A stretch of DNA of 64,000 bases. It comes from Acinetobacter piscicola. Lineage in GTDB: Bacteria > Pseudomonadota > Gammaproteobacteria > Pseudomonadales > Moraxellaceae. Positions 20,637 to 29,317 of this stretch are shown here, in pieces. The stretch is taken from NCBI RefSeq assembly GCF_002233755.1, contig NZ_NIFO01000004.1, forward strand, positions 124,001 to 188,000, read 5' to 3'. Position numbers and translations under genes: made by a program. Under the pieces are notes generated by a model, which saw nothing but the letters and a program-made list of their open reading frames with translations, was not told where the DNA came from and made no database searches. The first letter of the stretch is position 1, and the number at the start of each line of letters is the position of its first letter.

Positions 20637-23474
20637 TTACTCCTTAGGTACAGGGCCAGACATACTCGAATGTCGAGAGTCACCCAGTACCGAAATTAAC
20701 AACATGGCAGCGCCGACAACTGTGCCATAGACACCCAAATCAAATGCTGCGGCAGATGCAAAGTGGAATTTTCCAAAAATTCCTGATTCAACATAGACAT
20801 GCGCACTGGTGAGGAATGGTCGATTCCAAAGCCATGCTGCGATTCCAGTCAATCCTGCAATCATTAAACCCAGCCCGATCCAAATTTCATATAAACGACC
20901 TGATTTGGCTTTTAGCATGTTTTCAGCTTGATCTTGTCCAAGTGCAATATATTGAATAATCAACGCCATTGAGGTGATGAGGCCTGCAATAAAGCCACCG
21001 CCCGGATAATTATGACCACGTAAGAAAATATAAAGACTCACCACCAATGCAATAGGCAGTACCCACGAAGCCGTCATACGGAACATGAGTGGTGAAGGGT
21101 TAAAACGGTAGCTTAAACCTTGAGTCATGGTTGTACCGTGTGTACGCATACCATCCATTAAACACAGTGCGCCAATGGCAGCAATACCCAATACCGTGAT
21201 TTCACCAAAGGTATCAAAGCCACGGAAATCAACAAGAATGACGTTGACAATATTTGAACCGCCACCAAGCGGTAAAGACTGCTGTACAAAGAACCATGAG
21301 ATAGAGTTGTGATCTCGGGTCATGATCAACCATGCAATCCAGCCTACCCCCAAACCGCCCCCAATTGCGATGATGGCATCTCTCCAACGGCGTGTTTGGC
21401 TAGATTCATAAGGTGTCAGTTGTGGTAATAACGATAAACTCATTAAGAGTAGAACCGTTGTCACCACATCTACGGTGATTTGGGTTAATGCTAAATCAGG
21501 TGCAGATAAAGTCACAAAAATCATGGTGACCACTAAACCCACTGCGCCGCTGATCAGTACGGCTTTAATACGTTCGTGGTGAAACCAGAGCATCATCCAA
21601 CATGCTGAAAAGAGTAGTAACCAAAGCACAATAGCAACCAATGGTGCATGGGTTAATTCACGAGTACCCGTGGTTAAATTCTGATTGAGCAGCGGTGTGG
21701 CAACCAGTGCGATACTGAATACAACGATCCATAAGAGATAGTTTTGTAATGAACCCGTTTCAGTTTTTAGTTTAATTTTGCGTGAGAATAACAATAAGTT
21801 TTTGAGAGAATTTTCAAAAATTAATTTGCCTTGGAATCTCCCAAGAATTGGGTCAAGGTCAATGTGGCGGATACGGCTACCTTTTGCTAAAACAAAATAA
21901 AAAGCGATACCACCCAACGATGCAATTACACTCATCAGCAAGGGGAGGTTGAAACCGTGCCAAATGGCTAAATGAACGCCTTCAAAAGTAGGAAGTTGTG
22001 TACTGGCACGTGTACCTGAGTTGACAATATTTTCAACCAATAAGGCAGGTAGAATACCGACTAAAATACATAATGTTGCCAATAAAATAGCAGGTGCGCG
22101 CATGCCTATAGGTGGTTCATGTGCATCTTTATTTGGAACGCCTTTACCAATGTCACCATCAAAAAACACGCCATGTACGAGACGTACTGAATAAGCGACA
22201 GCAAATAACCCAGCAAGTGTTGCAATGATCGCAGCCAATACAACAAAACCACCAGACAAATTAGCCAATAGTTCTGTAAAGAACATTTCTTTAGACAAGA
22301 AGCCATTGGTCAGTGGTACACCTGCCATACTTGCTGCGGTAATCATAGTGAGTGTCGCAGTAAAAGGGAGCAGTTGCCATAGCCCACTCAGTTTTCTTAA
22401 ATCACGCGTCCCAGACTCATGGTCAATGATCCCAGCGATCATGAACAGCGCAGCTTTAAATGTTGCATGGTTAATGATATGAAAAATGGCAGCAGCGACA
22501 GCAAGCGGTGAACCCATCCCCAATAAACATACAATTAGACCTAAATGGCTAATGGTTGAATATGCCAATAAGCCTTTTAAGTCTTCTTTGAATATGGCAA
22601 AGAATGCAGCCATACATAAGGTGAATAGACCAATTGTTGTGACGATATTATGATACAGCGCTGAACCGACAAATATCGGCAACAGGCGAGCCAATAAGAA
22701 AATCCCAGCTTTGACCATGGTTGCCGAGTGTAAATAAGCAGATACTGGAGTCGGGGCTGCCATGGCATTGGGTAGCCAAAAGTGAAACGGGAATTGTGCA
22801 CTTTTGGTGAATGCGCCGAGTAAAATTAATAACAAAGCAGGAACAAAGAGCGGACTATTTTGAATGGTTGTTGCCATCGTGGTGAGTTGGTCAATCTGGT
22901 ATGTTCCTGTGATTTGTCCCAATAAGACGAAACCCCCAAGCATAGCCAAACCACCCATTCCCGTGATGGTCAGTGCCATACGAGAACCACGTTGCGCAGC
23001 ATCATAATTGCTCCAATACCCCACCAATAAGAACGATGAAATACTGGTCAGTTCCCAAAATACTAAGAGAATAATTAAATTATTAGACAGCGAAATTCCC
23101 AACATTGCGGTCATAAACATCATGAGCAATGCATAAAGTTTGCTGAGAGAGTTTTTAGGATTTAAATAGTAATAGGCATAAATATAGATCAGTGTACCTA
23201 TACCACTGATCAACAATGCAAAAATAAGGCTGAGCGCATCTAAGCGAAAGCTGAAATCGATACCAATTTGAGGTAACCATTGCCAATGTTCTAAAACAGT
23301 TTGACCACTGAATACTGATTTAGCTTGAGTCAGTAATAGAATAAAACTGCTTAGACTAACCCCTATCGCTCCTAAAGCTGTTACTCCGCGAGAGAACTGC
23401 TTCAGCCACAGGACAAGGGTTGTGCCAAGTATTAATGGTAACAATACAATAATCGGAAGCACACGCGTATCCAT
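20637..23474 (-). CDS. mnhA: Fused Mrp/Mnh antiporter subunits A and B
   Basis: 945-residue fusion. Residues 1-600 are a NuoL-like antiporter domain with helices and the conserved LVFWELTSISSFLLVGYW and KSAQFPFHFWLPNAM segments. Residues about 610-780 are the MnhA C-terminal/DUF4040 region with APDLALTQITVDVVTTVLLL. Residues about 800-935 are an MnhB domain recognised by LYIFLRGHNYPGGGFIAGL. The A-B fusion and six-gene count correspond to the PhaAB/group-2 type of Mrp systems. The complex exchanges Na+ or K+ for H+ in the inner membrane and supports alkali and salt tolerance. It is the first gene of the operon; the ribosome binding site is weak. Confidence 0.94.
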   Translation of the reverse strand: MDTRVLPIIVLLPLILGTTLVLWLKQFSRGVTALGAIGVSLSSFILLLTQAKSVFSGQTVLEHWQWLPQIGIDFSFRLDALSLIFALLISGIGTLIYIYAYYYLNPKNSLSKLYALLMMFMTAMLGISLSNNLIILLVFWELTSISSFLLVGYWSNYDAAQRGSRMALTITGMGGLAMLGGFVLLGQITGTYQIDQLTTMATTIQNSPLFVPALLLILLGAFTKSAQFPFHFWLPNAMAAPTPVSAYLHSATMVKAGIFLLARLLPIFVGSALYHNIVTTIGLFTLCMAAFFAIFKEDLKGLLAYSTISHLGLIVCLLGMGSPLAVAAAIFHIINHATFKAALFMIAGIIDHESGTRDLRKLSGLWQLLPFTATLTMITAASMAGVPLTNGFLSKEMFFTELLANLSGGFVVLAAIIATLAGLFAVAYSVRLVHGVFFDGDIGKGVPNKDAHEPPIGMRAPAILLATLCILVGILPALLVENIVNSGTRASTQLPTFEGVHLAIWHGFNLPLLMSVIASLGGIAFYFVLAKGSRIRHIDLDPILGRFQGKLIFENSLKNLLLFSRKIKLKTETGSLQNYLLWIVVFSIALVATPLLNQNLTTGTRELTHAPLVAIVLWLLLFSACWMMLWFHHERIKAVLISGAVGLVVTMIFVTLSAPDLALTQITVDVVTTVLLLMSLSLLPQLTPYESSQTRRWRDAIIAIGGGLGVGWIAWLIMTRDHNSISWFFVQQSLPLGGGSNIVNVILVDFRGFDTFGEITVLGIAAIGALCLMDGMRTHGTTMTQGLSYRFNPSPLMFRMTASWVLPIALVVSLYIFLRGHNYPGGGFIAGLITSMALIIQYIALGQDQAENMLKAKSGRLYEIWIGLGLMIAGLTGIAAWLWNRPFLTSAHVYVESGIFGKFHFASAAAFDLGVYGTVVGAAMLLISVLGDSRHSSMSGPVPKE

Positions 23475-23914
23475 TGTCGTGAATAGGTCATAAACCTATG
23501 TAAATCTTATCTTTCAAGGACTTGAGGAGCGCAAAGAGCAATCCAAGAACTTAAATCTTGAAAGCCGAATTAAATTAATAAGCAAAAACAAGTTGTGTTG
23601 CGCAACTTGATAAAACGATTAGAAGATCAATTTAGATTGATAAAATCGAATCTAAATCAATTTTTTCATCTTATTACATGATCGGAATAACATCAAATTA
23701 TTTTGTCAATTTTTGCGCAAACAAGCCAAATTATACGCTTCATCATACTTTTATAGTGTTTGAAAATGATTTCTATACGATGAAATTGCCTATTGAATAT
23801 TTTTTATTCTAATCCAGAAAAGCTGGATATCTCAGCAGGATAATCACTTGCTGAGAAATATCACATCACTTTTAAAATAGCTGCTGTATGGGCTGAAACT
23901 TGCAAGAACCATGT
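23475..23914. other. 440-base leader region of the mnh operon, rich in dyads
   Basis: It lies between the ATPase gene end and mnhA, both on the minus strand. It holds several exact inverted repeats: CTTTCAAG/CTTGAAAG (23511-23518, 23557-23564), CAAGTTG/CAACTTG (23589-23595, 23603-23609), ATTTAGATT/AATCTAAAT (23630-23638, 23649-23657), ATCCAG/CTGGAT (23812-23817, 23823-23828) and CTCAGCA/TGCTGAG (23831-23837, 23849-23855). The last two could end the helicase-ATPase transcript, though no T-run follows. The mnh promoter must be here. No ORF is convincing. Confidence 0.55.
23812..23855 (-). terminator. Possible double hairpin ending the helicase-ATPase unit
   Basis: Two adjacent stems, CTCAGCA/TGCTGAG and ATCCAG/CTGGAT, start 60 bases after the ATPase stop in its direction of transcription. 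The following bases are AT rich but without a T-run, so termination is only plausible. Confidence 0.35.
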
Positions 23915-25285
23915 TTAAAGTAATGATTTATGTGAGGATAAGTCATCGCCTTGTTGAATTAATCGTTTTAATTCAACTTGTTGTTCTTCGGTTAAAGCCT
24001 GAAACTGTAAATAGAGTTGCTGAGCATTCAATGTGTCCGCGTTGGGCTCAAGTAATTCTTGTTCTGAATGTTGCGATGCTTCTTTGAGTAAATTTTCATA
24101 AATATGTTGATATTCTTGCCACGCAGAATTAGCTTGAATTTCATGTAATTGCTTATTTTTCAAATGGAAGCATTGATATTCATCTGCTTGTTCGAGTAAT
24201 TCTTCATGACTGCCTGTGGCAATGATTTGTATTAGTGGAAAAGCTTGATGCAAACGATCTAAGATGACTTGAAGAGAATATTGATCTAAATCCACATCAA
24301 TTTGATCAATCAGCAGCACACCATCGCCTTCTAAACATGGGTATAGGCTGAGTGGATTCAATAAACATAGGCGGCGGACTAAATCACCGACTAAACCAAT
24401 CCAATTTTTCACAGTATTCGACAGTTGTTGATAAGAGATGGTTTGATTTTTATAGCTAACCATCAACTGTAGCTTAGGTTGATATTCTAAAAAGATATCC
24501 GTTATTTCTGGAATCACTGTTTTGAGTGCAGTTTTTAAAGCTTGTAAGCTTGGCGCATGTAACTGTGAACGGGCTTGAAATAATGTATTTTGAAAGTCTT
24601 GAGTCGATTTGTTCGATGTATCTTTATGTCTAAGAATATTTTGAAAAAGTTGCGCCGTTTGTGCATTTTCAATATCACTGATTTCTCTAAACCATTCAAA
24701 AAAACGTGCAAACGTAGTGTATGGAATACTCACCAATTCATAAGCATTGTACTGCTGTAGAACAAGAGGATTGTTTTTACTGAGAATGTTCACTTCATTG
24801 ACAAAGCGTTCGGCAGGGTAGTAAGCAAGTAATGGAAGACCTTGGACAGGGTCTTTTTTAATGACTTGATTATACAAAGTCACGGTTTGCTCTAATTGTT
24901 CTAGTTCAACTTTACTGATCCCGACACCATTGGCATTTAATGTTTTAAACAGTTGCCAACGACAACTCTGTGTATCTGTTTCAGTCGCTCCATCACCTTC
25001 AGGTAATGCGCCAAATTCTGTTGGAATACGTACGTTTACATCAATTTTTGCTTGCACTCGATCAATCATAATATCTTGATCAAGCATGACCACACCTGGC
25101 GTGCGTAGGTCTTTATAACGTGCAGGAAACCATGTTAAAGCTTGGTAAATATTTTTAATAATGGCTGTTTTACCCGAAGCTTGGTCACCGACAATGATCG
25201 TGATGGGTTTACTTGAATGGTTAAAATTTATTTTTAAATCGGCAAAATGATAAACATGTCGAAAATGAATGGCTTGTAGTTTCAT
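23915..25285 (-). CDS. ABC/OLD-like AAA ATPase with atypical Walker B, partner of helicase
   Basis: 456-residue cytoplasmic ATPase of the RecF/OLD/ABC class. The N-terminal beta strands lead to Walker A GDQASGKT at about 33-40. A long insertion (about 60-260) carries helices. The signature region reads YQQLSNTVKNW where LSxG is expected, and Walker B reads GVLLIDQIDVDLD, with Gln in place of the usual catalytic Glu. The switch segment is IIATGSHEELL. After residue 375 there is a helical, Gln/Glu-rich tail of about 75 residues; no TOPRIM, HNH or other nuclease motif is seen. The ATG at 25285 has AGGTG upstream, and the gene follows the helicase by 29 bases. The function is unknown; DNA-end or defence-related work with the helicase is an inference. 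Confidence 0.75.
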   Translation of the reverse strand: MKLQAIHFRHVYHFADLKINFNHSSKPITIIVGDQASGKTAIIKNIYQALTWFPARYKDLRTPGVVMLDQDIMIDRVQAKIDVNVRIPTEFGALPEGDGATETDTQSCRWQLFKTLNANGVGISKVELEQLEQTVTLYNQVIKKDPVQGLPLLAYYPAERFVNEVNILSKNNPLVLQQYNAYELVSIPYTTFARFFEWFREISDIENAQTAQLFQNILRHKDTSNKSTQDFQNTLFQARSQLHAPSLQALKTALKTVIPEITDIFLEYQPKLQLMVSYKNQTISYQQLSNTVKNWIGLVGDLVRRLCLLNPLSLYPCLEGDGVLLIDQIDVDLDQYSLQVILDRLHQAFPLIQIIATGSHEELLEQADEYQCFHLKNKQLHEIQANSAWQEYQHIYENLLKEASQHSEQELLEPNADTLNAQQLYLQFQALTEEQQVELKRLIQQGDDLSSHKSLL

Positions 25286-25314
25286 AGGACACCTGTAAAG
25301 AAAAAACTACAGTG

Positions 25315-26808
25315 TTATGCAGTCGCTTTATTTTTGAATGGCACTTTTTGTTTAAGTTGTTGTACTAAATCATAAATATGATGAATATTTAAACTGACTT
25401 TTGCTCGTGTACAAGCAACATATAAAAGTCTTAATTCTTCATCACTGATTTTATGCTCAAGACCATTGATCTTAAATTGGTAATCATCTTCGATATGCAC
25501 ACGATTCCATTCTAAACCTTTGGCTTTGTGTGCAGTAGAGATGACATAATCAGCTTGCTCTATTGGGGTAATTTTAGCAAGTGCTTTTTTGAGCGGTTCA
25601 GTACCGTGATCATCGACTAACTTGACTAAGGGTTTGATATCACTACCATCATTGGTTTCGCAATATTCATGCACATCATGCCAAGAATTAAACCAAGCCA
25701 ATTCAGGTACATCTGTGACACGTTTACCTTGTTTGAGTAGGCTTGCTGCATCGACAAAACGATTTAATTTGACGTGATCGGCTTGTAAACTGACTTTATC
25801 GCCCTGTACTAAACCTGAAAGTAAGAGTTCCATCGCTCGTGCATTGGTACGACACAAAATTGCGTCGCGCATTTTGGTATGTGGTTTATTGACCACGCTA
25901 GATTTCATATCCGGATTGCCCAATAACGGCACGGTTTCATCTAAAGCGCCAAGTAAGTGATTGGCAACATCTGCAATGGCATCGCCAAAACGGAAAGATG
26001 TGGTTAAACGTGACTCAGGTAAAGGCATTTTTTGCATGGCATTGACTGCACCACGCCATGCGTAAATCTGTTGATGCGCGTCACCGACATAGATGACTTG
26101 AGTGCTACGTTGACGAAGCAAAATACCGAGCATCAAAGGATCTGCATCTTGCGCTTCATCAAATAAAACATAATCCGCAGGAATATACGGGTCTGATAAT
26201 GCCCATAATTTTAAGTAAATATCATGTCCAATGCCTGCTTGATGGTTTGGATCAATCGATTCTAGCCAACGCTTTTCGACCGCAGGATAAAGATGCTTTT
26301 GTAAAGATTCTACATCGTCAGGATGTAACCAACTTGGCGCTTGTATATGACGCGGTGCAGGATATTGCGAACTGGTTGAACAATAATAACTGACGGCATT
26401 GGCTACTAAACTGGCTAAACGACTCGGCATCAAGATATATTTTTCATAGCGACCGCCCATCAGTCTTCGCAATGTGATGGGTTCTAGGCGATATTCTTTA
26501 GCAATAAAACTTGGACTTAAACGGGGTAAGCGTAATTTATCGGTCACGCCACGCGGCACGCTTCTAAACGCCAATGAGTGAAAGGTTCGACAGTCGACAT
26601 TGTTGTGAAATTTATTTTGTGCTTCGCTTGCGATGGCTTTATTAAAAGCCAAATACATCCCGCGCCGATTCGGCATTGCATCGCTAATCAATTGTAAAGT
26701 TGTAGTTTTACCTGTGCCAGCATAGGCAATCACTTTAAAGGATTGTCCCTTTTTTGCTTCTGCAATTGCAAAACTTTGTTCTGTCGTTGGGGTAAAGGAA
26801 TAAGGCAC
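25315..26808 (-). CDS. UvrD/Fbh1-like superfamily 1 DNA helicase
   Basis: 497-residue SF1A helicase with all motifs intact: Walker A AYAGTGKTTTL (about 28-38), motif Ia RTFHSLAF, Walker B VLFDEAQDADP, motif III GDAHQQIYAWRGA, motif IV TTSFRFG, motif V STAHKAKGLEW and motif VI LLYVACTRAK. The short size and the YLAFNKAIASEA segment resemble the Fbh1 type rather than housekeeping UvrD or Rep (about 720 residues); GajB of Gabija is of similar length. The start is GTG at 26808: the next upstream in-frame codons run into a stop and Walker A is too close for a later start. It is first in a two-gene unit with the ATPase. The biological role is not known from sequence. Confidence 0.85.
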   Translation of the reverse strand: MPYSFTPTTEQSFAIAEAKKGQSFKVIAYAGTGKTTTLQLISDAMPNRRGMYLAFNKAIASEAQNKFHNNVDCRTFHSLAFRSVPRGVTDKLRLPRLSPSFIAKEYRLEPITLRRLMGGRYEKYILMPSRLASLVANAVSYYCSTSSQYPAPRHIQAPSWLHPDDVESLQKHLYPAVEKRWLESIDPNHQAGIGHDIYLKLWALSDPYIPADYVLFDEAQDADPLMLGILLRQRSTQVIYVGDAHQQIYAWRGAVNAMQKMPLPESRLTTSFRFGDAIADVANHLLGALDETVPLLGNPDMKSSVVNKPHTKMRDAILCRTNARAMELLLSGLVQGDKVSLQADHVKLNRFVDAASLLKQGKRVTDVPELAWFNSWHDVHEYCETNDGSDIKPLVKLVDDHGTEPLKKALAKITPIEQADYVISTAHKAKGLEWNRVHIEDDYQFKINGLEHKISDEELRLLYVACTRAKVSLNIHHIYDLVQQLKQKVPFKNKATA

Positions 26809-26995
26809 AGGGTTATGAAATCTTATAAGTTAAAATTTAATACAGCTTGGAGTATAGCAAAATTTGCTCAATACAAGGGGTAAATCTAGCGTGATACGGT
26901 TTGAAACATCTATATGAGAATTATCTAGGGCTTATCCCGATAATTTTTATCACAATATGAATTTTTTAAGTTTTTGTCTTTAAATTGACTTAAAA

Positions 26996-27029
26996 GTGAA
27001 ATCGAACTGTCATGCTGTATTTCTAAAAT
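26996..27029 (+). promoter_or_regulatory. Half-conserved Pho box and -10 element before phoX gene
   Basis: A perfect PhoB half-site CTGTCAT at 27007-27013 is preceded, after four bases, by a degenerate half-site GTGAAAT (26996-27002, four of seven). It is followed after exactly ten bases by TAAAAT (27024-27029), which fits a -10 box. This spacing is that of PhoB-activated promoters. Confidence 0.5.
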
Positions 27030-27069
27030 CAGGCGAGGAAAAATTCTAAAATTAAATTGGAAATACTAG

Positions 27070-29070
27070 ATGACAAATTCAGCCAACCAACACACACGCC
27101 GTGAAATTCTAAAATGGTTAGCCAGCGTACCTTTTCTTCCGCTTGGGGTAATGGCAACTTCGGCAACGCTTGCGGGATGTAATGATGACAATAATAACGA
27201 AACGGTAGTGAAACCACCTGTAAATGCAGCTAAATTAAAATCAGCGACATTTACTCCAATGGATGCGCCAACATTGGCAAATGCAGCAGCGATGGCAACC
27301 ACTACTGTTGCTTCAGGTTTAGCTGTAACTTGGGATGATAATACCAAGACTGAATATAAACTTGCTTATAAAACCTTTTTTCAAACAGGTGATTTGGTGA
27401 GTGATGGAAAGGGCGGGAAGATTTTAGCGGGTGGTTATTATGATATTAATAATAAACCGATTATGGACAAATCTGTAGCAGGCAAAGAACGTCAATTTTT
27501 TTCAGATTGCCCAGATGGTACGTCATTATTAACCGTGAAAGATGCCAAAGTTGAAGGCGTGAAAGGCAATCCTGTATTTGCAGTTGTGCAATTTGAATAT
27601 ACGACTCGTGATTTAGCAGGCAGTGATATGTATGGCAGATTGCCGTCGCCAATTGCCGTGATTTCGCTAGATCAAGACCCAAAAACGGGGCATTTAACTT
27701 TAGTGAAATATCACAATGTCGATATGTCTAAAGCACATGGTTTATGGATTACCTGTGGCGCAAGCTTATCACCGTGGGGAACACATCTTTCAAGTGAAGA
27801 ATATGAACCTGATGCTTTTGGTCAGGGCTTAGGGACTGATATGGCGACCATGAAAGCCTACAGTAAAAATGTCTATGGTGATGAAACGTCTGCAAAACCA
27901 TATAACTATGGACATTTACCTGAAATCACAGTGAACAAAGATGGTACAGGTTCTGCGAAAAAGCATTATTGCTTAGGTCGTATTTCACATGAATTGATTC
28001 AAGTCATGCCTGATAACCGCACAGCTTTAATGGGTGATGACTATACCAATGGTGGACTGTTCATGTTTGTTGCGGATAAAGAAAAAGATTTATCTGCTGG
28101 AACACTGTATGTTGCCAAGTATTTAAATGAATTGAATGAAACATCAACGGCACAAATTCAATGGATTAAATTAGGTCATGCGACCAGTCAAGAAATTGAA
28201 GATTTGGTGAATGTTAAAAATATTCAACCGACTGATATTATGGAAAGTTTGGACAAAGACCCACAAGATGCCAGTTTCACTAAAATCATTCTGCAAAAGA
28301 AAACGATGTGGGTCAAAGTCAAAGCAGGTATGGAAAAAGCAGCCGCTTTCTTGGAAACCCATCGTTATGCTGCTTTGATGGGTGGCAGTATGGCGTTTAC
28401 CAAGATGGAAGGCACAACGGTCAATGCCAAAGACAAAGTAGCTTATTCTGCTTTAGCCAATATTCAAGATTCGATGGTTAAAGGTAATGCGGCTTGGACA
28501 GAGACCAATAATGTGACATTTGCTAAGAAAATTTCAGCAGGTGGTATTGTTGCACATGATTTAGCAGGTTCTAAAAGTGATAAATCAGGTAGTCCAATTA
28601 TCAGCGATTGGGTACCTTATCAATCCCATATGCTGTTGATTGGTCAAGATATCGATGCTGCAACAGATCCACTCGGTATTGGTAATACGGCGAATCCGAA
28701 CACGATTGCCAGTGCGGATAATCTAAAATTCTCTGAAACTTTCCGTACCTTATTCATTGGTGAAGACAGTGGTAACCACGTGAATAACTATTTATGGGCT
28801 TATAATGTTGATACTAAAAAGTTAGATCGAATTCTTTCTTGCCCAGCAGGTGCTGAATCTACCGGTTTACATGCGGTCGATTCAATCAATGGTTGGACCT
28901 ATATTATGAGTAATTTCCAGCATCCGGGGGATTGGGGTTCATTGCACAGTAAAGTTCAAGCAACTTTAGACCCATTGATCCGTGCCAATTATAAAGATCG
29001 TTATGCAGCAGCAGTAGGGTATTTAACGGCTGATCCGATTGCACCTTCTGTAGAGAAGAAGCTTGTTTAA
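27070..29070 (+). CDS. phoX: PhoX-type alkaline phosphatase, Tat lipoprotein
   Basis: PhoX-family (PF05787) phosphatase, normally Ca2+/Fe3+ dependent, releasing phosphate from organic esters outside the cytoplasm. The N-terminus has a twin-arginine motif TRREILKW (residues 9-16), a hydrophobic stretch and then a lipobox LAGC with Cys37, so the protein is probably exported folded and lipid anchored. The family segments TCGASLSPWGTHLSSEEYEPD, LGRISHELIQVMPDNRTALMG and TLFIGEDSGNH are visible (described in part). The length of 666 is typical. A possible Pho box lies 60 bases upstream. It diverges from the helicase gene. The exact substrate range is not shown. Confidence 0.88.
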   Translation: MTNSANQHTRREILKWLASVPFLPLGVMATSATLAGCNDDNNNETVVKPPVNAAKLKSATFTPMDAPTLANAAAMATTTVASGLAVTWDDNTKTEYKLAYKTFFQTGDLVSDGKGGKILAGGYYDINNKPIMDKSVAGKERQFFSDCPDGTSLLTVKDAKVEGVKGNPVFAVVQFEYTTRDLAGSDMYGRLPSPIAVISLDQDPKTGHLTLVKYHNVDMSKAHGLWITCGASLSPWGTHLSSEEYEPDAFGQGLGTDMATMKAYSKNVYGDETSAKPYNYGHLPEITVNKDGTGSAKKHYCLGRISHELIQVMPDNRTALMGDDYTNGGLFMFVADKEKDLSAGTLYVAKYLNELNETSTAQIQWIKLGHATSQEIEDLVNVKNIQPTDIMESLDKDPQDASFTKIILQKKTMWVKVKAGMEKAAAFLETHRYAALMGGSMAFTKMEGTTVNAKDKVAYSALANIQDSMVKGNAAWTETNNVTFAKKISAGGIVAHDLAGSKSDKSGSPIISDWVPYQSHMLLIGQDIDAATDPLGIGNTANPNTIASADNLKFSETFRTLFIGEDSGNHVNNYLWAYNVDTKKLDRILSCPAGAESTGLHAVDSINGWTYIMSNFQHPGDWGSLHSKVQATLDPLIRANYKDRYAAAVGYLTADPIAPSVEKKLV

Positions 29071-29098
29071 TTTGTTTTAAGAGAAATATAAATCTTTT

Positions 29099-29133
29099 CT
29101 CTCAGCTTGACCACATATGACTTAAGCTGAGAG
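29099..29133 (+). terminator. Hairpin after phoX
   Basis: Perfect ten-base stem CTCTCAGCTT / AAGCTGAGAG (29099-29108, 29124-29133) with a 15-base loop, 29 bases after the phoX stop. No T-run follows, so the terminator role is uncertain. A competing stem AGAGAAA/TTTCTCT (29080-29086, 29096-29102) overlaps its left arm. Confidence 0.5.
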
Positions 29134-29178
29134 GAATATTCAATTATTTAAGGATATCTTCCTGATATTTAAGACTCT

Positions 29179-29219
29179 CCCTCTAACCCTGAGCCATATA
29201 TGGCGCAAGGGAAAGAGGG
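29179..29219. repeat. REP-like palindromic element, copy 1
   Basis: Imperfect long hairpin: CCCTCT-AA-CCCT at 29179-29190 pairs with AGGG-AA-AGAGGG at 29208-29219, and CCAT/ATGG (29194-29197, 29200-29203) forms an inner stem. It shares the GCGCAAGGG right-hand segment with the elements at 39047-39093 and 29264-29306. Confidence 0.6.
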
Positions 29220-29229
29220 GTAACTACCC

Positions 29230-29254
29230 AGAATATAAAATTATTTTATATTCT
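29230..29254. repeat. Perfect 12-base inverted repeat
   Basis: AGAATATAAAAT and its exact complement ATTTTATATTCT are separated by one T. It lies between two REP-like elements in the convergent phoX-hisIE gap and may act as a terminator or be part of a composite repeat. Confidence 0.6.
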
Positions 29255-29263
29255 TGAAACACT

Positions 29264-29306
29264 TTCCTTTTTCAAAGGTGAGGAGTATGGCTTCGCAAGA
29301 GGAAGA
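29264..29306. repeat. REP-like palindromic element, copy 3 (diverged)
   Basis: TTCC/GGAA outer pair (29264-29267, 29301-29304), inner stem CCTTT-TTC-AAAGG (29266-29278) and the segment CGCAAGAGGAAGA align with the copy at 39047-39093. It ends 12 bases before the hisIE stop codon. Confidence 0.5.
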
Positions 29307-29317
29307 TTTCTAAGTGT

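Noticed and set aside
23915..26808. Calling the helicase-ATPase pair Gabija
   Set aside because: Gabija GajA needs a C-terminal TOPRIM nuclease; none is visible here, and the ATPase is about 120 residues shorter.
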